Of a stretch of 64,000 bases of DNA, positions 1 to 11,604 are shown one piece after another. Below the pieces are notes generated by a model. The model saw only the letters and a program-made list of their open reading frames with translations, ran no database searches and was not told the DNA's origin. Numbering within the stretch: position 1 is the stretch's first letter; each line of letters begins with the position of its first letter. The stretch is from assembly GCA_024291935.2 (NCBI GenBank), contig CM044311.1:29640001-29704000 (forward strand), read 5' to 3'. The DNA is from Okapia johnstoni (taxonomy: Eukaryota; Chordata; Mammalia; Artiodactyla; Giraffidae). The position numbers were made by a program, and so were the translations under genes.

Positions 1-584
1 GTAACCAAATTTCTATTAAGGTTTCATTTGTTTCTTTATTATCTTTTTTTCCCCACAAACACTCAAAGCTTTTTAAAAGAATGGTCAGATTTACCCTGGG
101 CTTTTTCATTCAAATATACAGTTTCTCCAGAAAATCATGCTTTTTGTGGTAAACTGGCAAATGCATTATATAACTCCTTTGGGCCTCTAGTTCATCCATC
201 ATTTTCAATGAAGTTTTGAATATCCAAGACACAAGAAATGATATACCTAATGAAATCAAGCATGTTTCTATCCTTATACTTGCTGTTTCATGTTACTTTG
301 TGGCATTTATGTAGTTTCTCTATTTCACTAAAAGTGATTCTAATGTCTTTTCATTACCTGCTACATAAATTGCATACAGTTTTGTTGTCAAATATTTTCA
401 GACTTAAATTTTTCCAGAAGTGTTTTCACAGTCCAGTCCTTCAGCTATAACCTAACAAAATGCCCAGATAGAGCCTGGGTGCTTCTCGTGGCACTTTCTT
501 CTCTTTATCTCTAATAATTTTCAAGTAACAATACTTTCTGTTTCCTTTCATCATCATTGTCAGAATAGAAAATTGTGGCAGAGA
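1..584. other. Unassigned A+T-rich DNA
   Basis: No gene or repeat family was recognised here. Short open frames are present but show no domain, no recognisable protein and no splice context. It is probably ordinary intergenic sequence. Confidence 0.6.
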
Positions 585-1540
585 CACTCAAAGGTGACCC
601 CCAATTCATAACTGTGTAACCTCGTTTAGAGTGGGTGGAGCCTATGAGTGCTTCTGGCAACAGAATGTGGCAGAGGAGGTGAGATGTCACTCCTATTCTT
701 GTTAGGTTATGTGGGGAAGATGAAGGGATTTTGCAGAGGTTATGGAAATTCCCTAATCTGGTAATTTAGAGTTCAGAGATTATATTGAGTGGGCTTGACC
801 TAATCTGGTAAGGTTTTGGAAAATAATCTCCAAAGGAAGATTGAGGAAGCAAGCAGCCATATGTTTTTCAGCGGAAGGAACCATGTGAGTTTAGGGAAAG
901 ACCATAAGATTCCCATGAGGCCTCAGCCTTAGCTGGTACTTTGATTGTAGCCATGTGACATATAGCCAAATCTATGATTTTTCCAGTATTCATGTATAGA
1001 TGTGAGAGTTGGACCATAAAGAAAGCTGAGCAACAAAGAATTATGTTTTTGAGCTGTGGTGCTGGAGAAGACTCTTGAGAGTCCCTTGGACTACAAGGAG
1101 GTCAAACCAGTCAATCCTAAATGAAATCAAACCCGAATATTCATTGGAAAGACTGATGCTGAAGCTGAAGCTCTAATACTATATCTGACTCATTGGAAAA
1201 GACTCTGATGCTGGGAAAGATTGAGGGTAGGAGGAGAAAGGGATGACAGGGGATGAGATGATTGGATGGCATCCCTGACTCAATGGACATGAGTTTGATC
1301 AAACTCCAGGAGATAGTAAAGGACAGGGAAGCCTGGCGTGCTGCAGTCCACAGGGTCACCAATAGTCGGACACAACTGAGTGACTGAACAATAGTAACAA
1401 TGTAATGCTATGAGTAAAGGACCTGGTGAAGGCAAGCCTGGATTACTGACACATACAAACTGGGAGATAATAAATATGTTTAATTTTAAGCTGGTAAGCA
1501 TGTAGTAATTTGTTACACAGCAATTGAAAATTAATAAAAA
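585..1540 (+). mobile_element. Old LTR-type repeat (MaLR-like) interrupted by BovB
   Basis: The left part (about 585-963) carries phrases typical of old mammalian LTRs: a TTTTGCAGAG-like stretch, GGGCTTGACCTAATCTGGTAA, AAGCAAGCAGCCAT, and TTGATTGTAGCCATGTGA just before the break. The right part (about 1391-1540) resumes with the usual end of the same repeat: an AGATAATAAATATG polyadenylation-like stretch, TAAGCTGGTAAG and TAATTTGTTACACAGCAATT. The two halves are collinear, so a BovB copy at 964-1390 landed inside an existing element. The exact family is uncertain. Confidence 0.6.
964..1390 (+). mobile_element. BovB LINE, 3'-end fragment (427 bp)
   Basis: This is the last part of BovB in plus orientation. 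It reads through ATTCATGTATAGATGTGAGAG, AAAGAAAGCTGAGC, GCTGGAGAAGACTCTTGAGA, GATGCTGGGAAAGATTGAGG and ends in CACAACTGAGTGACTGAACA, the BovB tail. It encodes only the C-terminal end of the polyprotein and has several stops. It is severely 5'-truncated, the usual result of incomplete reverse transcription, and sits inside an older LTR. Confidence 0.93.
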
Positions 1541-2285
1541 TAACTACAATGAAACCTATTAATTTTTGAGAAGTATCTTGGGTAGGCTTCAAACCTCACA
1601 AAAAATAGAGTAGACTAGCCTGTAATAACAAAAAGATCCGAGCTTACACTGGTTCAACTATATGACGGCAATTGAGTGTTGACCACATGATAGTCATAAG
1701 CAGTGCCGCAGCAACAGGAGGGCTTTGATCACAGTTACTCAGGACCCTGGAGGGCCAGTGGCTCTGTCATCTCTGACCTCTAGCTTCCTAGGTCTCCTTT
1801 GGAGGCCCCCATCCAGTAGGTAAGAAGGACAAAGGAGCAAAGAGTGTGTGGAGCAGATTTCATAGGACACACTTCCCTTCTCTTCACATCCCATTGACTA
1901 GAACATAGTCATGTGCCTGGTGATACAAGAGGGGCAGAGGAATGTGATCTGCTGTGTGCTCAGGAATAGAGGGCTATGGATTTGAATAAATGACCAACCT
2001 TTAATGCACTTGACATAGTAATGATAGAAACTCCTACAGACATGAGGAAATTTAGACTCCAAGCATAGTAACTTAGCCAAGGCCAAATAAGTTAATGGGA
2101 GGGACATAAATTGATAACTACCTATCTTTTTAAAAGATGCTTTATGTACTAGAACCCATAGCCTAAAATAAAATTATGTCACAATTGCATTTTATGATCT
2201 TTGTCTTCTCAAAGATGTTCCTTTCTATTCAGGAGATCAGGGTATATAATTCATGTGATGCTGTTATTCCTCCTCTTATTTTCCC
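1541..2285. other. Mostly unassigned; weak MIR-like piece at about 2035-2125
   Basis: No gene was seen. Around 2035-2125 the order GAGGAAATTTAGACTCCAAG, AACTTAGCCAAGGCCA and AATAAGTTAATGGGAGGGA resembles the core of MIR read in reverse. It is very diverged and only a weak call. Confidence 0.4.
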
Positions 2286-2300
2286 TTTCTCTCTCTCTTT

Positions 2301-2610
2301 TTAAAATTTATTTATTTATTTTTAGCTGTCCTGGGTCTTTCTTGCCATGCATGGGGCTTTCTCTAGTTGTGGAGAGCAGGGTCTGCTCTTGTTGCAGTGC
2401 ATGGGCTTCTCATTGCACTGGCTTCTCTTGTTGCAGAGCATGGGCTTTAGGCACCCAGGCTTCAGTAGCTGCAGTGTGTGGGCTCAGTAGTTGTAGCACA
2501 CAGGCTTAGTTGACCCAAAGCATGTGAAATCTTCCCGACTAGGGATTGAACCTGTGTCCCCTGCATTGGTAGGCAGATTCTTAACCACTGGACCACCAGG
2601 GAAGTCGTGT
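2301..2610 (-). mobile_element. CHR-type tRNA-Glu SINE
   Basis: The A-rich tail lies at the left (TTTAAAATTTATTTATTTATTTT read on plus) and the tRNA-like head at the right, with GGGATTGAACCTGTGTCCC (inverted B-box region) and ACCACTGGACCACCAGGGAA (inverted A-box region). The middle holds CTTCAGTAGCTGCAG/CTCAGTAGTTGTAG units typical of the CHR family of whales, hippos and ruminants. A 15-bp duplication flanks it (2286-2300 and 2611-2625, 14 of 15 matching), which fixes the borders. CHR predates most Bov SINEs. Confidence 0.88.
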
Positions 2611-2625
2611 TTTCTCTTTCTCTTT

Positions 2626-3104
2626 AATAAGGAAGCATAATATTTATATAGATAGGACCAATATGCTACTTTTAGATAGTTTGTTATAATTTTTGAAGAA
2701 GTTTTTGGATCCTTTTAAATAATTTATTAATTCACTCAGCACATACTTCTGTTCAATAAAAGATAAATTGTTAGGGGCTGAGACACAAACATGTCTGATG
2801 TAATATCACACTTACCCTTAAGAAGATAACCCATGAGGAAGTCACCATTGTTCTGAATTTTCAGAAAACAGATCATCCATCCCCGATTTTTGTTAACTTG
2901 TAAAGTTAACCCATGTTATACGTAGCTAAACTGAGACTGGAACTCAAATCTCTTGACTTCCAATTTATTGTTTCCTAGAGACTAAGCCCAATCCATATTG
3001 TGTAAGAGGATGCACCATCTTTCAAATAGCACTTTATCCATTTTCAATTTGAACAAAAATATATTTCAATGTGATAAACTCTAGGGATTAATTTGGTCTG
3101 TGTT
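2626..3104. other. Unassigned, with a possible MIR relic at about 2830-3000
   Basis: No gene was recognised. The piece around 2930-2970 (AAACTGAGACTGGAACTCAAA, TCTTGACTTCCA) resembles the reverse of the MIR core, but the match is weak. Confidence 0.4.
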
Positions 3105-3409
3105 AAAGAGGAAGCATCACTTTACAAATATCTCTTAACTGGTGGCTTCCCTGGTAGCTCAGATGGTAAATAACCTGCCTGCAATGCCAGAGAACCGGGT
3201 TTGATCACTGGGTCAGGAAAATCCCCTGGAGAAGGGAATGGTAACCCACTCCAGTATTCTTGCCTGGAGAATTCCATAGAAAGAGGAACCTCACAGGCTA
3301 CAGCCCATAGCATTCCAAAGAGTCAGGCTGAGTGACTCACACCTGATTTATATTATTTATTTTTTTCCACAAAGAGAAAGCATCACTTTATAGATATCTC
3401 TAACTGGTG
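3105..3409. repeat. About 40-bp direct repeat enclosing a Bov-tA SINE
   Basis: The 40 bases at 3105-3144 return, with three substitutions and a one-base gap, at 3371-3409. Both begin AAAGAG and contain AAGCATCACTTTA and AACTGGTG. Between them lie one Bov-tA and about 28 extra bases (TTATATTATTTATTTTTTTC-like). The repeat is longer than the 7-20 bp duplications usual for LINE-driven insertion. Confidence 0.85.
3145..3342 (+). mobile_element. Bov-tA SINE
   Basis: The tRNA-like head (GGTAGCTCAGATGGTAAATA, a good A box) is followed by a decayed B box (GGTTTGATCACTGG). The Bov-A body follows: CCCCTGGAGAAGGGAATGG, ACCCACTCCAGTATTCTTGC and AAAGAGTCAGGCTGAGTGAC. It is complete but diverged from the usual consensus. 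Confidence 0.92.
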
Positions 3410-3502
3410 TTGTTTATAATATGTTTATGCTGCTACAGGGTGATATTATTTACAGAACTGTAAATTTACATTATTTAATTACCATAATACAAAGTTTACA
3501 AT

Positions 3503-3712
3503 GGTGCCTCAGTTGGTCAAGAACCTGTCTGCAATTCAGGAGACCCAGGTTCAACCCCTGAGTGGGGAAGATCCCCTGGAGAAGCAAATGGCAACCCACT
3601 CCAGTATTCTTGCCTGGAAAAATCACATGGACAGAGGAGTCTGGTGTGCTACAGTCCATGGGGTTGCAAATAGTCAGACATGATTTAACGACTAAACCAC
3701 AGCCTCCACCAC
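3503..3712 (+). mobile_element. Bov-tA SINE
   Basis: The head reads TGCCTCAGTTGGTCAAGAAC with B box GGTTCAACCCC, then the Bov-A body with GGCAACCCACTCCAGTATTC and TAGTCAGACATGATTTAACG. It is flanked by a 13-bp duplication (3490-3502 and 3713-3725, 12 of 13 matching). A second copy of the same family lies only about 160 bp upstream. Confidence 0.92.
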
Positions 3713-3725
3713 CAAAGTTTAAAAT

Positions 3726-4620
3726 AAGGAGCTGATATTTTGTTTGATACCTAAATAGTTCACTTGTAAATCTTCTGTAAAGGAAATAAACAAGTTTGTA
3801 TTTTGACATTTGCCACCTAAGGACCTTGGGAAATGAATGAAAATTTTCCAAATTTTAGCACTCTTATATCTAAATTTGAACTAATATCTTTTAACAGTAT
3901 TACTGGATGGTATCATTGAGGTGATCCTTCCTGGCAGCTTACGGAAGTTCAAATATTAGCTTCCCAAAGCCCAAAGGTGGTAGTGCTGTAAGAAAGAAAC
4001 ACAACCTTGTTTCTGCCTCTTTGGAATTCTTGCAATTCAAATGAAAAACTCCTTTGCATGTTGTAAATCATGCCTCAGTTTAAACAACTTAAGTAATAGG
4101 AAATCACTTAAAAAATTATTCAGAGAAAAGTGGCAGCAAAGAGAATGAAGGAAAAATAAAAAACTTGTTAGCAGTTGGGGAATTAATAAAGTCATTTACT
4201 TTCCTTTTTTGATTTTCTTGATTTGCAGCAAATTTAAAAGGGGGGATCTGGAAAGAAAAATGCCGAAAAAGATGCCCGTAGGAGTGGAAAAGGAGGATGT
4301 AGGTCTATTTGCATGTACTACATATATCCATTCATAGAATCTCATTGTGTGTTTATATCCTATGAAGGATTCATGACAACCTAACACTAAAATGAATAGT
4401 TGAGAGAAAGAAAAGACAGAGAAAAGGCAATAGTGATACAATAAATTAATCCAAGAGAAATTTGGTGGAGAAAAGGAATAGAGAAAATTTTATAACTAAA
4501 ATCTGTAATTTAGGGAGAAAAAAAAAAACAAACAAACAAGTCTGTATGACATCTTGTTAAGTAAGTTCTCATAGAAATAAGTTGGTTTATCTTTAACAAT
4601 TTGGGGAAAAATTCAAAACC
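3726..4620. other. Unassigned A+T-rich DNA
   Basis: No gene or recognised repeat apart from a short A-rich (AAAC)n-like stretch near 4510-4540. Probably ordinary intergenic DNA. Confidence 0.55.
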
Positions 4621-4624
4621 CTTA

Positions 4625-5165
4625 GATTTTGTTTTATTTTTCTATTGCTGCCAGAGCAAGTGATCACAAATTCAGGGTCTGAAGTTATATAGATTCATTA
4701 TTAATATACAGCTTTTGAGGTCTTAAGTCTAACCTTGGGTCTCACTGATTTAAACGTTGGCCAAGCTGCACTTCTTTCTGGAGGCTCTAGGGGAAAATGT
4801 GTATCCTGTGTTTTCCCATTTCTAGAGGCTGCTTTCATTCCTTAGCTCATGGTCCCATTTCACCATTTTCAAAGCCAAGAACTGCAAGTCAGGTTTTGGG
4901 TTTTTTTTTTTTTTTTCCCTTTTTCACATTGCATCTCTCTGATCCTCTATCTTCACATCTTTCTCTCTGATCGAAGCCACAATGGGTTCTCCACTTTTAA
5001 GTCTTTGTGTGATTAGATGAGGCCCACTTGGGTAATCTCTCCTTCTCAAGGTCAGTATCCTTAATCAAATCTGCAAAATCATTACCATGTAAGTTAACAT
5101 ATTCACAAGTCAGGGGATAAGGAGGTGGGAATTATTCTACTTACCACAGAAGTGTCGCTATGACC
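4625..5165 (-). mobile_element. MLT1-like (ERVL-MaLR) LTR relic
   Basis: Read on plus, the reverse of an MLT1-type LTR is visible in order: TATTGCTGCCAGAGCAAGTG, TTCTGGAGGCTCTAGGGGAA, CATTCCTTAGCTCATGG, CACATTGCATCTCTCTGA, TGTGATTAGATGAGGCCCAC, AAATCTGCAAAATC and TTAACATATTCACAAGTCAG. It is an old solitary LTR with no internal retroviral sequence. A poly-T run near 4900 is probably secondary. Confidence 0.65.
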
Positions 5166-7550
5166 TTGCCATCATATCATTGATTGTAGATGATTGACAA
5201 ACTGATAGAGAGTAGATACATTTTTAGTCTTTTATAGAGAACTATATTCAATTGAAAGTGCCGAAAGTCTCATCGAGGTATGTGACGCTCAAATAATTGT
5301 GAATTTTTAATATACTTACTAGACAAAAAGAACTATAGCAAAAGCACTTTTATTTTATGTATCAGACAGTCATAATATTTTGTTACTTACAAATGTGGAA
5401 AATTAAAACAAATAGAAGCTGTAAATATCTGTTGAACTTGAGTGAAAAGAATAAAATGTAGAAATAAAATGTTTAGAACCATACTGACCTAGATTTAAAA
5501 TATACATACTTTCACTCACCATATAAATGCGAGGAAAAATGTAAGATGAAAAATGTGAGAAACTAGGAAGATATTGTACTTTTAAAAAGAATTTCTTATG
5601 TAGGAGGACTTGGCAGTTTAACATTTTCAATAAGATTATCTGAAAGTTGAGATCTAAGCACTTTTTGAGTAAAGTTCCCAGAAGCTTACATCAATTAGTT
5701 CAAACTTTTCAAAGTAGAAAAATTGACACGTTAATGAAGGAGATGATGAGATGTGTTTTTGTTTGTTTTTTTACAGAGGCTATCTAATATTTACTATTTG
5801 TCCTGGGAATCTGATTACCTGTAGCATTATAGTGAAATTGTGTAAGAATTCTGAGCTCTAATCCTTCCAATTTTCTCTTAATGCATTGTGATATGCAAAT
5901 TTTTAAAATTTTATGGCACTTCTCAGACACATCTATTTTTTAGAAGTTTTGGATAAAGTTTTCAAAGTTCAGGAAAGCTAAGAGTTACCTGAAGGAAAAT
6001 CCTTTAATTGAGCAATGGTCCACCTGGGTAAACAGATTTACTTATGTGGAATTTGCTCCAAGAATGAGCCACAAGAGAATGTTTTGGCAAGAAATGAGGC
6101 TTGCCTCTGATTTCTGATAAAGATTTGAGTTGAAACAGTGTGTGTTCACTTAATCTTGTTAAATGTAGCACAAAACACTAAGTGTATTAGAGCATGCATT
6201 TAAATGATAACAAACCCTGCTGTTAAAGCTAATAGGAAGCAGTTCTTTTCTCATTGAGCTTCCACATCCAAGCATTTCTTTAGATACCATCATTTACTAT
6301 GAACTCTCTTGGTTGAATACAATATACTTTTGAGATGCATTTCTAAGCCTTTGTCTTTCCTTAATCCTAAGCAACTGTTTCCTTTTTTATTAAAGTGATA
6401 AATTTTGGTGACAGGACTCTACTTAAAAGAAAACCTACTAATGCAAAATACACCCATATTAAAACCTAACTAGATAACAATGATTGAAAAATAATAACTG
6501 GATTTAGTAATGATAAATGATAACAGGCATTAAAATATTGAGACTCACTTTTTCTGTTGAGGATTATTTTCAGCATTTAAACTGTTGCATCTGAAGCTTT
6601 CTGCACCTCAACTGAAAAAAAATCTTAAAAGATTTTGCTTCTGTGTCATACCCTTTATTGAACTGGGCCTGGTTTGGGGGGCTAGTGCATTGAGGAGGGT
6701 GGTCCCACTGAGGAATTGTAGAATTCTTAAATTCTTCATCTTTTTCCTCTAGGAGGGTTAGGTTCAGTCTGCCTTAAGGCAGGGCAGTGAACTCTCAGGA
6801 ACCCTTCCAGCCCCAAGCACCTGTGAAGTAAAAAAACACTTATAAAAACTTTAGAAAACTTCTTAAAAATATATAGTTATAAAAGATAAAGAGTCCCTGA
6901 AGCATTTTCTGCACTAAAGAACCAATATTGTTTATTACCGCTCTGTTAAATTTAACAAGAAAAATACCAGTTTAAACACTGAGAAGTTGGTTTCTAAACT
7001 CACATTACAACTAATGAAAATAGCCATATTCTTCCAAACATCAGTTAGTTGTGTATCCAAGGCTTAAGAAGTTGTTATAAAACCACCATCATTGATTCTT
7101 TTTCATGGATAGTAAAGAGTAAAATTCCTTATGCCTGTCTTCTTAAATTTCATTCTAATTTATTTGATCAATAAAACTGGCATGAACAGCCAACTTACTG
7201 CATCATTTTGGCTTCTTGCCTCTAATAATAATGAATGTGAGCTATATTTTATTGTACCTTGATCAGGCAGCTTTGACTCATCAACTGACATTCAGTAATC
7301 AAATCAAAGTAAGTCTCAAAAAAGAGTCACAATTTGGGGAACATGAGAGAAAGCTGCAGTGTATTTACATAGAGCAATTATGACATGCTTAAATAGAAAA
7401 TATTTGTTATAACCTAATCCTAAACTTTTTATTATTTATTAAAATATAGGAGCTGAATAAATAATTTAGTCTAAGATCAACTATACCAGTTCCAGTTTTG
7501 TGGGTGAAAAAAAAAAAAAAGCTTAAGGATAATAATAGCTAGGTTTCTTT
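5166..7550. other. Long repeat-poor A+T-rich block
   Basis: About 2.4 kb with no gene, no Bov repeat and no clear old repeat. It is composed of complex A+T-rich sequence with several TAATGA/TAATTT-type words between about 6160 and 6560. It could be unique ancestral DNA containing regulatory elements, but nothing in the sequence proves this. Confidence 0.5.
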
Positions 7551-7554
7551 GTTT

Positions 7555-7715
7555 TGGGCAGTATTTCATTTGTTTTATATTTATTAACAAAGTTAGTCCT
7601 CAAGCTATCTTATTATCTTCATTTTACTGATGTGGGTATAAGCTCCTAATGCTGAAATGGTAAGTGATCAAATTAAGCCTCAAATCCTTTCTGACACTTT
7701 AGAGCCCACACTCTC
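7555..7715 (-). mobile_element. Probable MIR relic
   Basis: Read on plus, TATCTTCATTTTACTGATGTGG is followed by decayed core sequence and by GCCTCAAATCCTTTCTGACA and TTTAGAGCCCACACTCTCAA, the order expected for MIR in reverse. It is strongly diverged. Confidence 0.5.
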
Positions 7716-8660
7716 AACTTCCACATCATAGATATCTTGTCAGTAATCACCTGTGCCTTTCCTGAGATTTCCCTCTTAAAAGTATGTTCAGATTATAGAA
7801 ATAATTAGGGGATTCCTAGGGAGAATACTTACATTTTTTTACTTCATAATTTCATTGTTTTTCCTATTATGTTTCAATGCATCTAGATGTCCATTCTCTT
7901 CTGCAGGTGGGAAAAGGAGAAGAAGGTCCATGAATTGATATTTTGATCATAATATTGCATCCTCATGATCTATCTTTGTGAAAGACTATATGAGATGTAA
8001 TGTGAGAGAAGCAATAATAAGCGTCATTGTGTTATAATGGGAGAGATAAGACTGTTACAAACAAAATATTGAATCTTCAAATTCAACCTAGGAAACTGAC
8101 GAGACCCAAATATATATTAGACATATGTTAGAAATGAAAAGAGCCATCCTTCTGTCTTTACTGACCATGCAATAATGTATAAAATAAGTGATAGTCAGTT
8201 TGGCCCTTAAAAATGTGTATAATTAGAGCTAGGAAGAAAAGAAATTCCCTTCAGTAGTTACTGTGCAAAAAGACTTGAGAAAGAACAAGTAACAAGTTTT
8301 AGTACAAGCACAAGGTAGGGGTAGAGAATAAGTAGAAAATAATTTTGAAATCAAGTTAAGTTGTATTCAGTCATGTCTAACTTTAGAGCTTAAGACAAGT
8401 TATTTAGGCTTTATGAGATAAGCAGCAGGGTGTACTCCATATTTAGTTAGGCAGTATCTGAGTGCCAGTGAAAAGATCAGCAGTGGCGAAATGAAATATC
8501 TCAAAGTTGGTTTGGAATGGGAAGAGGAGGAGAGTAGCTTTCTCTAATACAGGATTTCCCTAAAAGATAGAAATAGAAATACATTTAAAGAGAATGTAAG
8601 CACTCTGAAAGAGGGGCATTATAAATTTTTTGCATTTAAAACTGTGCATGGTTCATTGCA
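7716..8660. other. Unassigned A+T-rich DNA
   Basis: No gene was recognised. About 8355-8386 resembles a short Bov-A 5' piece (TTCAGTCATGTCTAACTTT) but is too short to call. The G/A-rich stretch after 8400 may be a decayed part of the L2 element that is clearer at 9280-9780. Confidence 0.45.
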
Positions 8661-8886
8661 TAACATGCTAAGTCGCTTCAGTCATGTCCGACTCTTTGTG
8701 ACCCATGAACTGTAGTTTGCTGGGCTCCTCTGTCCATGGGATTCTTCGGGTAAGAATACTGGAGTGGGTTGCCATTTCCTCCTCCGAGGTATCTTCCCAA
8801 CCCAGGGATCAAACCTGAGTCTCTTATGTCTCCTTATATCTCCTGCATTGACAGACAGGTTCTTTACCACTGGTGCCAACTGGGAA
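8661..8886 (-). mobile_element. Bov-tA SINE
   Basis: The minus-strand copy reads on plus as AAGTCGCTTCAGTCATGTCC, AAGAATACTGGAGTGGGTTG, then CCAGGGATCAAACCTGAGTC (reversed B box) and TTCTTTACCACTGGTGCCA (reversed A box). It contains a short duplication in the head (TCTCCTTATATCTCCTGC). The open frame on this strand is a SINE frame, not a gene. Confidence 0.92.
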
Positions 8887-9279
8887 TAGTAGCCACTAAT
8901 ATACCTTGGTTAAATCAATAACTGAGAAGATTAAGAGTTTTTAAGAGTGTTAAGCATTGGGTAAATAAATAGAGCAACAGAAAGGACATTCACAGTTTAG
9001 TAACTGAGAGGATCAAATGCATGATGCAAGTAGAATAACAAATTGATTCAGCAAAATGTTCAGAAAAGAGGCAATGGAAAGAGAATGTATAAAGTGCCCA
9101 GTCCTACTGGATGTTTGTCAAGCAGCATGCAATAGAGTTCCTAATACTAAGCACTCAGTAAATACTGGATAAATTAAGGAATGAAATAAATACTAGCACT
9201 ACAAACCAACAATCACATTGTTAACTGTGGAGGAAGAGAATTAATACAGTTAAAGTAGAAGATTCAATTTATGTGGCAG

Positions 9280-9780
9280 AGGAGACCATAGGCAGTGAGG
9301 GTAGTCTGGAGTCTATTGAGATCTCAGGAGAGCCATACAGGAGTGACTGGGAGAGTAGAGCCCATAGGATTTGACAACTAATTGAAGGTAGAGATGAGGG
9401 TATGGTTGAGATTCAGTTGGACAGTGCTGCTGCCATTAACTGAGTAAAGAGGCTGCTGCTGCTGCTGCTAAGTCACTTCTGGAAAAGGCGTGAATAGGCT
9501 AAGCTGAAGTTATCCTGGGACATCTACAGAGAGATTACAGATAAGAAATGTAAGATTGGAATTCAAGAGTGATAATTTAGGGCTCATGATATACATTTGG
9601 TAGTCATTAATTCAAGGTTTATATTTAAATCCATGCAAAGAAGTGAGGTCATCAAGGAAGAATGATATAGAATGTAGAATATGAGAGCTGAAAGACCAAC
9701 TCTGAAACTTTAACATTTAAGGAGAAAAAAAGAGATGGAGAAAGAATGGCTAGAGAAACCATGCTCCTGTGTTTTAAAAA
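9280..9780 (-). mobile_element. L2 LINE fragment
   Basis: In reverse orientation it follows the L2 internal order: GTAGAGCCCATAGGATTTGA, GGAATTCAAGAGTGATAATT, ATACATTTGGTAGTCATTAA, TATTTAAATCCATGCAAAGA, GTGAGGTCATCAAGGAAGAA, GAGATGGAGAAAGAATGGCT and AGAGAAACC. It is a piece of the old CR1-like LINE2 with no coding capacity left. A short Bov-A-like remnant (five GCT units then AAGTCACTTC) interrupts it at about 9449-9480. Confidence 0.75.
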
Positions 9781-9800
9781 CAAACAAAAAAAAAAAACAG

Positions 9801-11548
9801 AAAACTCAGGCACTTCCAGAAAGAAATGACTTATCATCATTTTTCCAAGTGCATTGTTTCATTTAGTGTTCAAAAGAACTTTAAATTATTATTATCTGAG
9901 TTTATTATCTGAGGTTGATAAAAGAAAGAGTCAAAATTTGAATCATGTCTCCTGTGACTCTAGACTCCAGATTCTTGAAGGAATATGCTTCTTAAGCTGA
10001 ACACAATGGAGACTGGGTAAAGATATTTGGTTTTAGCCATCATGGTATCCCTGGTACCTTTTGAGAAAACAGGTTCTAAAAAGAAGTGGAAGATGGAGCT
10101 GCCATGTAAGATGTAAGAATCATGCAAGGTGGGGAAGCAGAGGAAATTGTTAATGCTAACACTCATGCAACTCTTACAGGCTTAAAAGACATTTCTAATT
10201 ACCTAAAAATAGAAAGTAGAGGGAGGAATGTGCTACCAATCTTAAGAGAAAAATGATAGACTTCAATATTTGAAGTACTTTAGCTATTTATGAATTTCAT
10301 AAACCTTCATTTTTGAATATATTACAGCAAGAGGGAAGAATTCATCAGATTTTTAAAGAACTTGTCTTTAAAAAAAGAACAAAAATAGATTTATACTTAT
10401 CACTAAGCTCTTGGACTCATTTCAATCAGATATATAAAAAGAAACCAAGGTAATACCACTTTGTTCAGACTGGTTTATACACCCCTACATGAATTAATTA
10501 TAATTTTTAAACACAATTGGACTTTTAACATTCATGTGCATGTTGGAGATCTTTAGATTATGAAAAGGAAATGAACAGTTCCTTGGGTGGTCTTATTTAT
10601 TGCAGACTTGCAGTGAATTTACATCACAGTTCAGTCACCCAAACTGAAGAGCAGTCATATTTTCATTGTCAGGGTTCATAATCTGTGGAATATGGATAGA
10701 CTTCTGCTGGGCCCTGGGATTCAAAATGAGACAAAATGTTGAATGCATGTACAGGGGAAAGTTTCATGACTTTTATCACAGTCTCTCACTGCCCATCAAT
10801 TTCCTTGCTGAGATGAGCATTATCTGCAGTGACAAGCTGGCTTTCAAAAGTAGTAATTTTTAGGGCATCTTTGACTTGATAAAAATGACCTTGTCACACA
10901 ACTGTGGCTCTAAATGTCAAAAATTTATTTTCACTCCCCACAGCACACTTTTGTTCCAAAATTTCTTTATTTATTTGTATAATCAAAGCAGTCATACAAT
11001 TCTGGTTGATGATTTGAGGTCTGCTTTGATTTGGCAACTTGTGAGGAAGAGAAAAACTGGCTTTGAAATCACAAGGGTTTTGTTTGGAGAGCGGGTGAAA
11101 AAATGATTTTTCCCTATGTAAGAGGCAAAAGGGACCTTCTAACCTTGGAATCTGATTGCTTAAAAAATATTTCATATATTAGAAATAGCAATTTCTAGGT
11201 TCAGATAAGCCCTTGTAAGTTTTCATGAATTGTTAATTTGAAAATACAGGAATATAAGAAATATATAACCAACCAAAATATATAACCCATGGCTCTGAAT
11301 TGCAGCGGCCTCATCAGATATAATGATATTAAACTGAACAGCCACTGAGATATTTCCAGATTGGGTGAAACCCTGAAGGGGACCAGTCTGATTAGTCATT
11401 CATTGTGACTCCAATGAATTGACTATTAACGCATTTTGTCATAATGTTTATGATTAGCTTTCTTTTTTACAAAAATACAAAATTAGTAAGCTTATGTAAA
11501 AGAGAAATTATAGTCTACCACATCATAATACTTTACACACTGATATGG
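9801..11548. other. Mostly unassigned A+T-rich DNA
   Basis: No gene was recognised. An A-rich run lies at about 9780-9800. A weak MIR-like piece may lie at about 9860-9965 (reverse orientation). The rest is complex sequence; short open frames on both strands at 10666-11175 lack any recognisable protein feature. Confidence 0.5.
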
Positions 11549-11604
11549 CTGTATATATATATATATACACACACACACATATATATACATATACACACAC
11601 ACAT
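11549..11604. repeat. Compound (TA)n(CA)n microsatellite
   Basis: An alternating tract runs TATATATATATATA, then ACACACACAC, then ATATATATACATAT and ACACACACACA. The alternating purine-pyrimidine pattern makes it likely to vary in length between individuals. Confidence 0.9.

Noticed and set aside
6640..6830. Possible exon near a TTTTTCCTCTAG acceptor-like sequence
   Set aside because: No open frame continues past the putative acceptor in a convincing way and no donor or coding bias was seen.
8355..8386. Possible short Bov-A piece
   Set aside because: Only about 25 bases resemble the Bov-A start, with no flanking duplication. This is too little to call.
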